Source: Ascidia mentula (lineage: Eukaryota > Chordata > Ascidiacea > Phlebobranchia > Ascidiidae). Taken from it: 64,000 nucleotides of DNA. A model generated the notes under the pieces. It had not been told where the DNA came from. It was given only the letters and a program-made list of their open reading frames with translations, and made no database searches. The position numbers and the translations under genes were made by a program. Positions 10,922 to 22,673 of the stretch are shown one piece after another. The DNA lies in assembly GCA_947561715.1 (NCBI GenBank), contig OX387197.1, forward strand, positions 6,941,001-7,005,000. Direction: 5' to 3'. Positions within the stretch are counted from its first letter, which is position 1; each line of letters opens with the position of its first letter.

Positions 10922-12442
10922 GGAAAATACTTGGAGAAAAACTGTCTGTTTATGTTTTTGTAAAGTGTGGGTCAATATTCGAATTTTAAAACAGAAATAA
11001 CAAATTGGTAAAGGTATAACCCAGTCGCTATCGGCTTTTTCATCGATACATATTCTTCATCTTTATCGTCCTATATACGGTCGCATCTTATTTTGTCAAG
11101 TGAAGCAATTTAAATACTCTGTTAATTGTGCAGTTGTAATAAAGCAGTGGATTGAAATGAAACAAGAAAAATAACCTTATTTTCGAATAGACTTTAAATG
11201 ACGCGGTTGGTGTAGCTCCAGGATTATATGGAACTGACCTGACTGACGTCGCAGATAAGGCTCGCGCGGGTGCTGGTGACCTATTTCATAACACCTTTCA
11301 ATGCCAAACTTAACAAAACACTCGCTGAGTCGGGTTTTACAACCGTTAGTCAAGGGGCTCAAATGCGTCCATGAAAAGATTTTGATACAGTATTTCATGA
11401 ACTTGCACTTAGCGGTTCACAAAGGAAATAGGATTTGATTGCATATTTTACTGGGCGGTTATAAGGTCGTTGCACACCCATGCACACAAGATCTTTGCGT
11501 TAACTTAACTTAACTTAACTGGACGTTTTGATTTGTTTGCCGCACTTAGTGCTCGCAGAAGCTGATTATGATACGCAAACTTGCGACGGTATTCGTATTA
11601 AGATTGAGGACAGTTTAGTTCTTTTATTCCTATCGTTTTCGGTATGACCATAAAGTTGATTGTCTTATGACAACAGGTCGATTTCTACCACAAAGGCTGA
11701 CGGTTTCACTTACATTTCTACAACCAAAGATTAAAATCAAGTATTTCCACTCCAGGGCCCTGGAGTTGTCGGAAATGGATGTAACAAAACAAAGGAAAAA
11801 AGAGTTTGCGTGGTTGGCATTCATTTCGTCTTCATATTGCAGTGGCGTGCAGAAATGTATGTATCACAATCGCAGTGGTTTTTAACTTTTTTTTGTTCAA
11901 GCCTCCTTTTTCTTTTGGTACATGCACTTTTGGGCTCTAGTTAACCTCAACATAAATGCTGAAACAATTAGTGTAGTTCAGTTTGATAACAACAAAAATT
12001 ACTTCTTTTAGTTTTAAAGACCGCAAAAAAGCGATACTACAGTAACCAGTTTACAGAAGCGTGTATGTATGTATGTTTAAGCGAAATATTTGTACTTGGT
12101 TTTCGAGTCTACTCTGTTACTTGTGTCTTCTACGTTTTCTTGTTGAATTGACATAGGCCTGCAGAAAGTATGGCGACCAAGCACCCTTGGTTAAGAACAA
12201 CTGCTGTATAACATTTCCTACCCAAAAGTCTGAATTCAGAAGTTTAGATCGAGTTGTTAGTTTAGCAGTAAAAAGATTTACAAGGTAATTCTCAACAGGT
12301 TGTTGACACAATTTGCAGCGAAAGGCGAACAACGAGACACAAATTTTCTGTGCGGTAAAACCAATTACTAAAACAAATTTTTTCAGGAAACATTTATTTA
12401 GCCCTAATAACAAACAGTAGAGTTTTGGAATACTGCGGTATC

Positions 12443-13853
12443 ATGTCCAGGCAAAATGTATTTCTTCTGTACAAGAAACGCTGGTTTATCGCAGTCGCCC
12501 TGACGCTGTTCCAGGTTTTATCTCTTGCTAACATGTCCTATGGAGTTGTAAACGACGTTTACGTGAAGTACTTCCATATTACATACCCACAAGTGGATCT
12601 GATGCTCACTGCAACATACGTGGGCCCCATAGTGTTGAGCCCGATATTCGCTTGGCTTTTCTTTACGCACAAAATACAGCTGCGGAAACTTATGTTGCTC
12701 GGAACCGGATGTTTAACGCTTGGTTTGCTGCTAGTCGCTTGTTCGTTTCTCAACTCCATGATTTACAACTTGGCTGTTTTTGGCCAAACCTTAAACGGAA
12801 TTGCAAGACTGGTTTCAAAAGCGATGATACCCACCTTTGCTGTCCTGTGGTTTCCCGACAATGAAGTGGGGACTGTGATGGGAATGAATATGTTCGGAAG
12901 TGATTTAAGCGTCATTTTAAGCTCGACGGTGATGGGTTACGTAGTAAAACCAAACCTAACTCAACGCGCCAATTTGAATATCAACCACGTTAGTGGTGTT
13001 ATGGTTGATGAAAATGTAACAGAAAATTTATCCTTGGAACGTAGTGTTCAATCACTTTTCTTGTACAACATTACTTGTGCTGTAACGGCATTTGGAATTT
13101 TTGTTTTTGTCGTAACGTTCGTCACGAACGTTCCACCTACACCTCCCACACAGGCACAAGCTCTGAAACGAATCGCTGATGTAGTAAGACCCAATCAAAA
13201 CTGTTCTACACCAAGCTTCAAAAACTTCTTAAACAGTTCAAAACTGTTGTTTGCAGATGGCATTATTGTGGAGCATGTACTTTCAAACCATGAGCATACA
13301 ACTGGCATTTATGGGTGAAATTGTACGAAGTATGGATGTCGCCGATCCTTACACAAAGTCAAGCTGGGTTATCATTACTTATTATTTTGGATGCTTGTTC
13401 GGGGGTGTTGTGGGCGGTAAAACTATTGATAAATACAAGAAGTACGTAATAACTATAAAAGCGGCTAGTATAATGTCTTTGTTTCTAAGCACCCTGGTGG
13501 CTGTGGGTGTAGCAATTAAACAGGTGTGGTTTATATTGGCGTTCGACGCTCTACTTGGTATATCCGTTCGCGTTTGCTCTCTGACAATGATGGAAATAGT
13601 CACGCAACACACTTACCCAATGGACGAGGGTTTTGTCAGCCTTTGGATTGTGTTTGTTGATGTCTTCTTTGGAGTGGTCGTTACCGAGCTTGGTCGTCTT
13701 GTTTACAATTATCTTGGGGGCGTGGCTGTCATGAGTTTTCAAAGCCTGATTTATTTGCTTTGTGCAATCTTTGCTTGGACTGCAAAAATAAAGTTGCGAA
13801 GGTTGGAAGCGGAACAAAACGAAACATTAGCATTGCTGGCATATCAAAACTAA
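12443..13853 (+). pseudogene. MFS transporter copy B, disrupted by a 17-bp deletion
   Basis: Nearly identical to copy A over most of its length, especially the 3' half and 3' flank. At about 13256 it lacks 17 bases present in copies A and C (copy A reads CAGACAGGACACACGTG before TTGGCATT; copy B reads CAGATGGCATT). The frame shifts and ends at 13318, while the rest of the reading frame, 13251-13853, remains open and unchanged. The shift falls between the loop-6 region and the second six-helix half, so a full transporter cannot be made from the simple reading. The near identity of its 3' half to copy A argues for a recent event or gene conversion. An assembly or sequencing error is possible. 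Confidence 0.85.
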
Positions 13854-15368
13854 GGAAAATACTTGGAGAAAAACTGTCTGTTTCTGTTTTTGTAAAGTGT
13901 GGGTCAATATTCGAATTTTAAAACAGAAATAACAAATTGGTAAAGGTATAACCCAGTCGCTATCGGCTTTTTCATCGATACATATTCTTCATCTTTATCG
14001 TTCTATATATGGTCGCATCTTATTTTGTCAAGTGAAGCAATTTAAATACTCTGTTAATTGTGCAGTTGTAATAAAGCAGTGGATTGAAATGAAACAAGAA
14101 AAATAACCTTATTTTCGAATAGACTTTAAATGACGCGGTTGGTGTAGCTCCAGGATTATATGGAACTGACCTGACTGACGTCGCAGATAAGGCTCGCGCG
14201 GGTGCTGGTGACCTATTTCATAACACCTTTCAATGCCAAACTTAACAAAACACTCGCTGAGTCGGGTTTTACAACCGTTAGTCCAGGGGCTCAAATGCGT
14301 CCATGAAAAGATTTTGATACAGTATTTCATGAACTTGCACTTAGCGGTTCACAAAGGAAATAGGATTTGATTGAATATTTAAATGGGCGGTTATAAGGTC
14401 GTTGCACACCCATGCACACAAGATCTTTGCGTTAACTTAACTTAACTGGACGTTTTGATTTGTTTGCCGCACTTAGTGCTCGCAGAAGCTGATTATCATA
14501 CGCAAACTTGCGATGGTATTCGTATTAAGATTGAGGACAGTTTAGTTCTTTTATTCCTATCGTTTTCGGTATGACCATAAAGTTGATTGTCTTATGACAA
14601 CAGGTCGATTTCTACCACAAAGGCTGACGGTTTCACTTACATTTCTACAACCAAAGATTAAAATCAAATATTTCCACTCCAGGGCCCTGGAGTTGTCGGA
14701 AATGGATGTAACAAAACAAAGGAAAAAAGAGTTTGCGTGGTTGGCATGCATTTCGTCTTCATCTTGCAGTGGCGTGCAGAAATGTTTGTATCACAATCGC
14801 AGTGGTTTTTAACTTTTTTTTGTTCAAGCCTCCTTTTTCTATTGGTACATGCACTTTTGGGCTCTAGTTAACCTCAATATAAATGCTGAAACAATTAGTG
14901 TAGTTCAGTTTGATAACAACAAAAATTACTTCTTTTAGTTTTAATAATCGCAAAAAGCGATACTACGGTAACCAGTTTACAGAAGCGTGTATGTATGTAT
15001 GTTTAAGCGACATATTTGTACTTGGTTTTCGAGTCTACTCTGTTACTTGTGTCTTCTACGTTTTCTTGTTGAATTGACATAGACCTGCAGAAAGTATGAC
15101 CACCGAGCACCCTTGGTTAAGAACAACTGCTGTATAACATTTCCTTCCAAAAAGTTTGAATTCAGAAGTTTAGATCGAGCTATTAGTTTAGCAGTATAAA
15201 GATTTACAAGGTAATTCCCAACAGGTTGTTGACACAATTTGCAGCGAAAGGCGAACAACGAGACACAAATTTTCTGTGCGGTAAAACCAATTACTAAAAC
15301 AAATTTTTTCAGGAAACATTTATTTAGCCCTAATAACAAACAGTAGAGTTTTGGAATACTGCGGTATC

Positions 15369-16796
15369 ATGTCCAGGCAAAATGTATTTCTTCTGTACAA
15401 GAAACGTTGGTTTATCGCAGTCGCCCTGACGCTGTTCCAGGTTTTATCTCTTGCTAACATGTCCTATGGAGTTGTAAACGACGTTTACGTGGAGTACTTC
15501 CATATTACATACTCACAAGTGGATCTGATGCTCACTGCAACATACGTGGGCCCCATAGTGTTGAGCCCGATATTCGCTTGGCTTTTCTTTACGCACAAAA
15601 TACAGCTGCGGAAACTTATGCTGCTCGGAAATGGATGTTTAACGCTTGGTTTGCTGCTAGTAGCTTGTTCGTTTCTCAACTCCATGATTTACGGCTTGAC
15701 TGTATTTGGGCAAACCTTAAACGGAATTGCAAGACTGGTTTCAAAAGCGATGATACCCACCTTTGCTGTCCTGTGGTTTCCCGACAATGAAGTGGGAACT
15801 GTGATGGGAATGAATATGTTCGGAAGTGATTTAAGTAATATTTTAAGCGCGGTGGTGATGGGTTACGTAGTAAAACCAAACCTAACTCAACGCGCCAACT
15901 TGAAAATCAACGACGTTAGTGTTGTCATGATTGATGAAAATGTAACAGAAAATTTGTCCTTGGAACGTAGTGTTCATTCACTTTTCTTGTACAACATTAC
16001 TTGCGCTGCAACGGCGTTTGGAATTTTTGTTTTTGTCATAACGTTGGTCACGAACGTTCCACCTACACCTCCCACACAGGCACAAGCTATGAAACGAATC
16101 GCTGATGTAGTAAGAACCAATCAAAACTGTTGTACACCAAGCTTTAAAAACTTCTTAAACAGTTCAAAACTGTTGTTTGCAGACAGGACACACGTGATGT
16201 TGGCATTATTGTGGAGCATGTACTTACAAACCATAAGCATCCAACTGGCATTTATGGGTGAAATTGTACGAAGTATGAATGTCGCCGATCCTTACACAAA
16301 GTCAAGCTGGGTTAATATTACTTATTTTATTGGATGCTTGTTCGGGAGTGTTGTGGGCGGAAAAACTATCGATAAATACAAGAAGTACGCAGTAATTATA
16401 AAAGCGGCCAGTATATTTTCTTTGCTTTTCAGCACCCTGGTGGCTGTGGGTGTAGCAATTGAACAGGTGTGGTTTATATTGGTGTTCGACGCTCTACTTG
16501 GTATATCCGTTCGTGGTTGCTTTCTTACAATGATGGAAATAGTAACGCAACACACTTACCCAATGGACGAGGGTTTTGTCAGCTTTTGGATTGTGTTTGT
16601 TGATGTCTTCTTTGGTGTGGTCGTTACCGAGCTTGGTCGTCTTGTTTACAATTATCTTGGGGGCGTGGCTGTCATGAGTTTTCAAAGCCTGATTTATTTG
16701 CTTTGTGCGATCTTTGCTTGGACTGCAAAGATAAAGTTGCGAAGGTTGGAAGCGGAACAAAACGAAACATTAGCATTGTTGGAAGATCAAGGCTAA
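15369..16796 (+). CDS. MFS transporter, FLVCR/SLC49-like, copy C
   Basis: Intact intronless frame, 475 residues, same length as copy A, starting MSRQNVFLLYKKRWFIAV. The family segment GQTLNGIARLVSKAMIPTFA and the FPDNEVGTVMGMNMFGSD stretch are kept. It differs from A at scattered positions, mainly in the loop after helix 6 and in the second half (for example NITYFIGCLFGSVVGG for IITYYFGCLFGGVVGG), and ends LLEDQG rather than LLANQN. It is closer to the inverted copy at 22.7-24.1 kb than to A and B, sharing LLEDQ and NDVSVVMIDENVTE. Membrane transporter of unknown substrate. Confidence 0.85.
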   Translation: MSRQNVFLLYKKRWFIAVALTLFQVLSLANMSYGVVNDVYVEYFHITYSQVDLMLTATYVGPIVLSPIFAWLFFTHKIQLRKLMLLGNGCLTLGLLLVACSFLNSMIYGLTVFGQTLNGIARLVSKAMIPTFAVLWFPDNEVGTVMGMNMFGSDLSNILSAVVMGYVVKPNLTQRANLKINDVSVVMIDENVTENLSLERSVHSLFLYNITCAATAFGIFVFVITLVTNVPPTPPTQAQAMKRIADVVRTNQNCCTPSFKNFLNSSKLLFADRTHVMLALLWSMYLQTISIQLAFMGEIVRSMNVADPYTKSSWVNITYFIGCLFGSVVGGKTIDKYKKYAVIIKAASIFSLLFSTLVAVGVAIEQVWFILVFDALLGISVRGCFLTMMEIVTQHTYPMDEGFVSFWIVFVDVFFGVVVTELGRLVYNYLGGVAVMSFQSLIYLLCAIFAWTAKIKLRRLEAEQNETLALLEDQG

Positions 16797-17296
16797 GAAA
16801 ACTATACTTGGAGAAAAACTGTCTGCGAAAATTGCATGAGTATTATTTGCGTTAACAATTGCCTGATTTTTTTGTGAAGTGTGGGTCAATATACGAATTT
16901 TAAAACAAAAATAACAAATTGGTAAAGGTATGACCCATTAACTGTCGGCTTTTAATCGACACATATTCTTCATCTTTATCGGTCGCATCTTATTTTGTCA
17001 AGTGAAGCAATTTAAATACTCTGTGCATTGTGCAGTTGTAATAAAGCATTTGATTGAAATGAAACTAGAAAAATAACCTTATTTTCGAATAGACTTTAAA
17101 TGACGCGGTTGGTGTAGCCCCAGGATTATATGGAGCTGACCTGACTGACGTCGCAGATAAGGCTCGCGCGGGTGCTGGTGACCTATTTCATATCACCTTT
17201 CAATGCCAAACTTAACAAAACACTCGCTGAGTCGGGTTTTACAACCGTTAGTCGTCTATGAAAGGATTTTGATAAATCACAAGAAACCTAAATGTT

Positions 17297-17627
17297 ACAA
17301 CTTTCATATTACACATACACAAGTGGACCTGACGTTTACTGCAACATTTGTGGGCCCCACATTGTTTTTGGATTGTAGTGTTCAATCACTTTTTTGTGAT
17401 GCATTACTACAGCGCTGAAGCGATACGCGGATGGAACAAGAGCCACCGCAAGCTTTAAAAGAAGTTCAAAACTTTTCTTTGCAGACGGGACACACGTAAT
17501 GTTGATATTATTATGAAGCAGGTATTTACAAATTATCAACATCCAACTGGAATTTATGGCCGAAATTGTACGAGGTATGAATGTCGCCGATTCTTGCACA
17601 AAGTCAAGCTGGGTTATCGTTATACGA
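17297..17627 (+). pseudogene. fragmentary MFS transporter copy, plus strand
   Basis: Directly after the third tandem unit, short blocks match the transporter frame in order: the TTCATATTACACATACACAA helix-2 region, GTGGGCCCCA, GTAGTGTTCAATCACTTTT, GCAGACGGGACACACGTAAT, and the helix-8 region ending CAAAGTCAAGCTGGGTTATC. Large internal parts are missing and the frame is broken in several places. It looks like an older, eroded fourth unit. Confidence 0.75.
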
Positions 17628-17749
17628 CAGAAGCGCAAACTACGTTGTAAAAAAAGTGTTTTCAAGCCTTTCTCCACGAGTCCCGGGACGCATTTGCCGG
17701 AAAAGATAAAGGGAATGCATTACGGGAGCTAGAGGTGCTTTGGATTTAC

Positions 17750-18142
17750 AACAAACCGTATTACTGCGGTGGTTAGAATTCCACCATTGGAACTTTCAAG
17801 CATGTTTATTCCCAACACGCTACTGACTTCGCTGACAGGAAACCGCATGACCGCGAATGCCACAGACTTGGCTTTAGCTTCTACTATTCCGTTTATTTCG
17901 TTTCCATCAACGCGTAAGACAAAAGCATGTAGAGATAACCAGCGAAGTTAAATCTGTCGACCGAAGAAGAACCAAGCTAGAAACGGTATCGCCGACATTG
18001 TTCTTATGTAAGTTCCTGTAGTCATCAGGTCCACTTGAGCGTAAGTGATGCAAAACTATTCAACATTGACATCAACGCCGTAAGCAACATTCGCAGGAGA
18101 CAAAACTTGAAACAAAGACGCAACAAGGGAAATAAACCATCG
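17750..18142 (-). pseudogene. older MFS transporter fragment, minus strand
   Basis: Reverse translation gives RWFISLVASLFQVLSPANVA then YGV at 18142-18065, matching the start of the tandem copies (RWFIAVALSLYQVLSLANMSYGV). At about 17920-17750 it gives FAVMRFPVSEVSSVLGINML, matching FAVLWFPDNEVGTVLGMNMF. Stops and indels interrupt it. It is more diverged than the other copies and inverted relative to the tandem array. Confidence 0.7.
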
Positions 18143-18401
18143 CAATATATACAGCACAAGCACAAGTTCAACCAAGGTTTTAACAAACGCAATTGTTGTT
18201 GATTGAAAGTAAAACTTGACTTTGCAAAAATTAGAAAATTTTTTAAAATTCTTTCATATGCCAAATCACCCGGCTCCCATCGCTTACAGTTATCCGGCTT
18301 ATAAGTTAAACGACTGTTTTAAAGCGCTGACAGATATAAATTTTGGTCTGTTACTATAGCACGAAAGTTATGCCAGTGGAAGAGCATAATCTGTCAGCGC
18401 T

Positions 18402-21235
18402 TTATAAACGTCTTTTCGAATTAGTCGGTTTTTTAACCGCTGTGTACAATGGTTCGGGGGAACGACTAATGTTGTTTTCGACATTGTCTTGGCGATTATT
18501 TTTCACCGCAAGGTGTCGGTGTTGTGGATTATTGATAGTGAGCTGGGGTGCTGCATCACGCTGAAGTACATTGTAGATTCCTGCTTCTTCCTCGTCACGC
18601 TTCAAATTATCATAAACTTCCACGCGGGACGAATCGGTTGCAACGTCATAGGCATTGTTGTCTGGATGTCGTATGACGTCATAATTGCCTTCGCTCTGAT
18701 TCGAGTTTGCATGGGGTATTGTATAGGTTTCGGTGTGGGTATCTACAGGCTCATGAACGCCGACGCCACCTTAGCATGTAGAAAGATACAACATAGACTC
18801 AAATTTATCCGCTTGTTTATATGAAAAGTTCAAAAACATCCATAAATGCTTCGAAAAAATGCAAAGTTTATCATCTGCAGTAGCTTTGTTGTCCGCTGTT
18901 TGTTTATCATTTTAAAATCTGCTGCTTGTTGAAACGTAATTAATAGGCAAATTATAATAATAAACAAACAATAAACAAATACAACCAATAAAGCTACCGC
19001 AGATGATAAAGAATATAAATTATTTTGCTCAAACACTTTTACCCATAATGGTATCGCGTTCCGCCACCATAATGTCCATTGAAACATCAGCTCTAAAACA
19101 AAACAAAAAACAAATTCAAGATCGACAGTTTTATTTCTGACAGAGATTATGGCATAAAAATTGTATGAATTTAAGCGAAGGATTGACACTAGACTATAGG
19201 CTTCCAGTGAACAAACATTGAGAAACTTTTTTACATATTTTTGCCACACAATGTGCTCTTTGCATTCGCAAAAAGGAGACCAAAAGTTCTGCACAGTATT
19301 GTGAATGTTTAAATATACTATAAAAAGTGCAGTTAACTTTAAGAACCGACAACAATCGGGAAAAACGTTGTATCAGTTAAACAAGGCAAATTTACCTGGT
19401 TTTTTTTCGCTGTCGTAACTTTACATATAAACCGATGAGGCAAACAATTGCTGCCATGGCGATGACACCAACAATCGAACCGATTATAATCGGTTTGCCG
19501 TGATTTTTCTCTGTTGAATTTGTAACTGAAGCACAGAATAGTGATTTTAAATTTAATTAAGGTACCCACTTTTGGGGGTTTCCTTCGTTATTGAATGCAT
19601 TTTTGTGTCAATAGTTTGAACTAGGACAATGTGACAGTAGTGCGTTGGAGCTTACGAAGCAAAGTGGTAGAAATACCGAAATTATAGGCAAAAAAATACG
19701 TCAACTTATTGTTCGCTATATTAATGGAAGCCCTCTCTATTTTTTATTGCACACTCGTTTCTTTCCTATTTTTTATATGGTTTTGGTGGAATTCAGAGTT
19801 TGTGCAGTCACAGACTCGTCCTGGACATTTATTCAAATGCTGCTTTTTCTGGTTTTACTAATATTGTTTATCAGTAAATTCGTCTTAAATACCTGCTGGT
19901 TGGGAAGATCCAATTGTTGCTGTAGGTTTTGCAGTGGTGGATGGTAGAACTGAAATCGTCGTAATTGCATCCATTGTTTGAAATGTTTGGTTAGAAATGA
20001 AAAAACATAGGTTTGTAGCGCTCACTTTACCGCATTTTAGCGAAGCGGATTAATTGCCTTTTTCGCCGCGTTTCTCTTTTGCCGCTGTTGCGTAGACTCG
20101 TTGAGTCATTCTTAACTTTGCAACGGAATAAAGCTGTGTAACGCTTTAGGTGTGTTCAAATACACTTACTAGTGACATGATGCCAAGAACGTCACGAGCA
20201 ATGAATACTAATTTTTTTGAGCCTTGCGAAACAGAAATGGGACCATTTTGATTAATGTTAACTTTTGCACGAGTAAAATAAACCCAAGCTTTATATTTTA
20301 TCTAAACAAATCACACAGCTTTCATATTCGATGTAATTGTTGGTCAAAGAATTTGCACTCTTACTCTTACCACGATTTCTTTCACAAATATATCTTGAAA
20401 TTTTTGTGCATTTGGTGTCCCGCCATTCATACGATGGGTCGGTACTTGTGGTTTGCCCCATTCCAACGCAATCTTCATAAGGACGATGGTTAGGTTGGTA
20501 ACGTCGCCACTTCCCGTACGTAACATTACTTCCATCCGTCCACTGGAAGTATTTCGTGCCTGGAACTCTTGTTGCTCCAATGTAGAAAGAGTGCGGGGAC
20601 TCTTTACACAAAATGCGGGAAATTGACAACAGTTTTGACAAAAATCCAAAGTCTAATGTGCGCATTGCACTGTACTTTTTAAAGGTATTGTTGAAATTGT
20701 AGTAGTAACGCCTGGCATACTCATGCGCTCACTTGTAAAAACCCACTTAGCAAAAGAAACTTATAAATGATCGTCTACTAAAGGATGTGTATTGTAAAAA
20801 GTTTACAAGCGCCACAACATTATTGGATCGAAACCTCACACTTCGGTGACGTCATTTATATTATAGAGCACACATTGTCGAGAGTGGCTATTCCAGCTTG
20901 GCGACTTTGTTTGGCTGCGATGCCAGTGAACAAATTGTTAATAACGACGCAACTTTTGCATGGAAAGCAAATATCTTCTTAAACATATACCACTGTTAAA
21001 ACAAAAATTACAATTCACCTTCAATTTTTTGTACTTCTTGCTTTAAAAATTGGAATATATCTTCTGTTTTAACGTTGGCCACATGTGCACCTTGTTCATT
21101 GCAGGCTCGTTGTGCTTCTTCGTACGAATTAACTTTGCTTCCGATTAAAAATTTGCTTTCATTAAAAGTGAGCCACGATTGGGATACGACGACGTGGGGG
21201 AAGATTATGCACAAAACCGCAGTCAAATGTTTCAT
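18402..21235 (-). CDS. C-type lectin receptor 1, type I membrane protein with tyrosine-rich tail
   Basis: Six exons join in frame to 350 residues: 21235-21019, 20601-20371, 19949-19893, 19525-19396, 19092-19043 and 18769-18402. Exon 1 gives a signal peptide (MKHLTAVLCIIFPHVVVSQS) and the start of a C-type lectin domain (SYEEAQRACNEQGAHVANVK). Exon 2 completes it: FYIGA, WTDGS, a QPN in the usual EPN/QPD ligand position, DCVGMG, YEWRDTKC and RYICE, with the four canonical cysteines. Exon 3 is a short Ser/Thr-rich linker. Exon 4 is a membrane span (PIIIGSIVGVIAMAAIVCLI). The tail has six tyrosines in YxxZ contexts: YTIP, YDVI, YDVA, YDNL, YNVL and YTAV. YDNL and YNVL are nine residues apart, an ITAM-like spacing, and YDNL also fits a pYxN Grb2 site. 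Exon 5 is the least certain exon, chosen by a strong acceptor tract and phase. Cell-surface recognition with intracellular signalling is inferred. Confidence 0.82.
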
Positions 21236-22673
21236 ATTTCTGTTCAAATGTAACGCTAAGGTTCAAAAATAACACTTTTATTAAGTCAGTTGTAACGATT
21301 GTCCAATAAAATGCAGCCTTTTTAACTCTCATTAAGAAACAATGGCCACCTCTTTCACTAATTGACAACAGTAAATAATAAGACTTACCAAACCTCGAAA
21401 CAACCTGAATTCCAAATTCATGCTGAAAGTGCAATTGCATGAAACATTACTACAAGCTAGAAGGCTGATTTCAAATACGGGAAGTCAGTTACCTCCGATA
21501 TGAAACACGGAAGAAGTTGAGCGAAACTGGAATATCAATGGAACTATCTATAATGTAGTCACATGCGTCATGGTAAACCTAACATAACCATGCATCATCA
21601 CTAATGATAATAAACAATTATATTGTTTACGGGCGGTTTACTGTGAATCAATGTTCAATATGTCTCACTAACTTGCACAGTCTGTCACGCTTCGTTAGTC
21701 GCATTGTGTGTGCTGGACAAAGTTTCGTTCCGTTACTATCGCACGAACATTGTGCCAGTGGAAGAGTAAAATCTACCAGCGCGTTATAAACGTCGTTAAT
21801 TCATGCCGCACGAATGTAAGCAAAAACAAATCTAACGTTTTTTATAAACTAATCTAACATCAAGATTCAAGATTCGTTTATTTTTCGTCATCATATATTG
21901 CACAATTTTTCAAACATTATATGTGAGACGAAAGGTACAGCTAAGAACCAAGATCACATATATCACGGCGTTCTAAAAAAAAAATATAAGTTCTAAAATA
22001 TTTCATAGTCAACCTATTAAATTGGGATACGTTGTTTTTGCACGTTCATCATTGTAAATCAACTAAAACAAGCAAAAAGTATCAATTCTTTTTCTCTCAC
22101 AATAATCACACCAGTAAGTTCTTCTGTTATAAATGCATTTTATTTACGAAACAACTTGTACAAAATGAAAATGTTGTTGGAGTTGGAGTTGTTATAAATA
22201 AAATTAAAGTCATTAGGATCTAAAACAACACCACTAAAAATGTAGTTAGATGCGGTACGTTATCAAAGAAATCGCACAGTTGGAATATCTCAGCCCAAAA
22301 TGCCCCAGCACAACTTTTTCTTGTTTAAATCAACTGTATCGAGGATATCCAATGTAAAAAAGCAGGTTTGTTAACTGTCGAGTATATAGGCCTTACGTCA
22401 AACTGGGAGCAAATAAAAGAAGTCAAACAAAGTTATCAAACAGATGCTTTTATAACAACTACACGGAGTAAGAACTTATCCATTTGACCAAGAAAAATGA
22501 CTCCATATATAGGACGAAACATTTTAAGAATAGTTAGTGATCGATCAGAAAAGCAAGGTATTTATGTCGTAATATCTTCATCAATCGGTTGCTTTCGTCT
22601 TAGACAGTATAATTTACAAAAAGAAAATAAAGTTATTGTTGACACAAACAATATTTATCATCCAGTATTTTCC
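21236..22673. other. region between lectin receptor 1 and inverted transporter copy
   Basis: AT-rich, with no intact gene recognised. It should hold the promoter of the minus-strand receptor starting at 21235. The only identifiable piece is a short duplicate of that receptor's 3' end (21733-21800). Poly-A/T tracts and short open frames are otherwise uninformative. Confidence 0.45.
21733..21800 (-). pseudogene. orphan copy of the lectin receptor 1 3' end
   Basis: Forward-strand words GTTACTATCGCACGAA, GCCAGTGGAAGAG and CGTTATAAACGTC match 18352-18414, the last codons, stop and 3' flank of receptor 1 (GTTACTATAGCACGAA, GCCAGTGGAAGAG, CTTTATAAACGTC), in the same orientation. No other receptor exon is seen next to it, so it is a remnant of a further receptor copy. 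Confidence 0.6.

Larger units (their letters stand above)
8674..17270 (+). repeat. tandem triplication of an FLVCR-like transporter unit
   Basis: The landmark CAGTATTTCATGAACT recurs at about 8674, 11388 and 14320, followed each time by the same upstream region, an MFS reading frame and the same 3' flank. Unit length is about 2.7 kb for the first and 2.9 kb for the others. The first unit lacks a roughly 200-bp stretch just after GTCGTTGCACACCC. That stretch carries a TTAAC pentamer run that is longer near 11500 than near 14430. Coding starts are at 9494, 12443 and 15369. Confidence 0.93.

Noticed and set aside
18489-18824. Hydrophobic plus-strand open frame of 111 codons
   Set aside because: It is the antisense of the lectin receptor 1 tail exon.
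21247-21247. Upstream in-frame TTG as start of lectin receptor 1 (and the same for receptor 2 at 63817)
   Set aside because: TTG is not a usual nuclear start, and the ATG four codons downstream gives a normal signal peptide in both genes.
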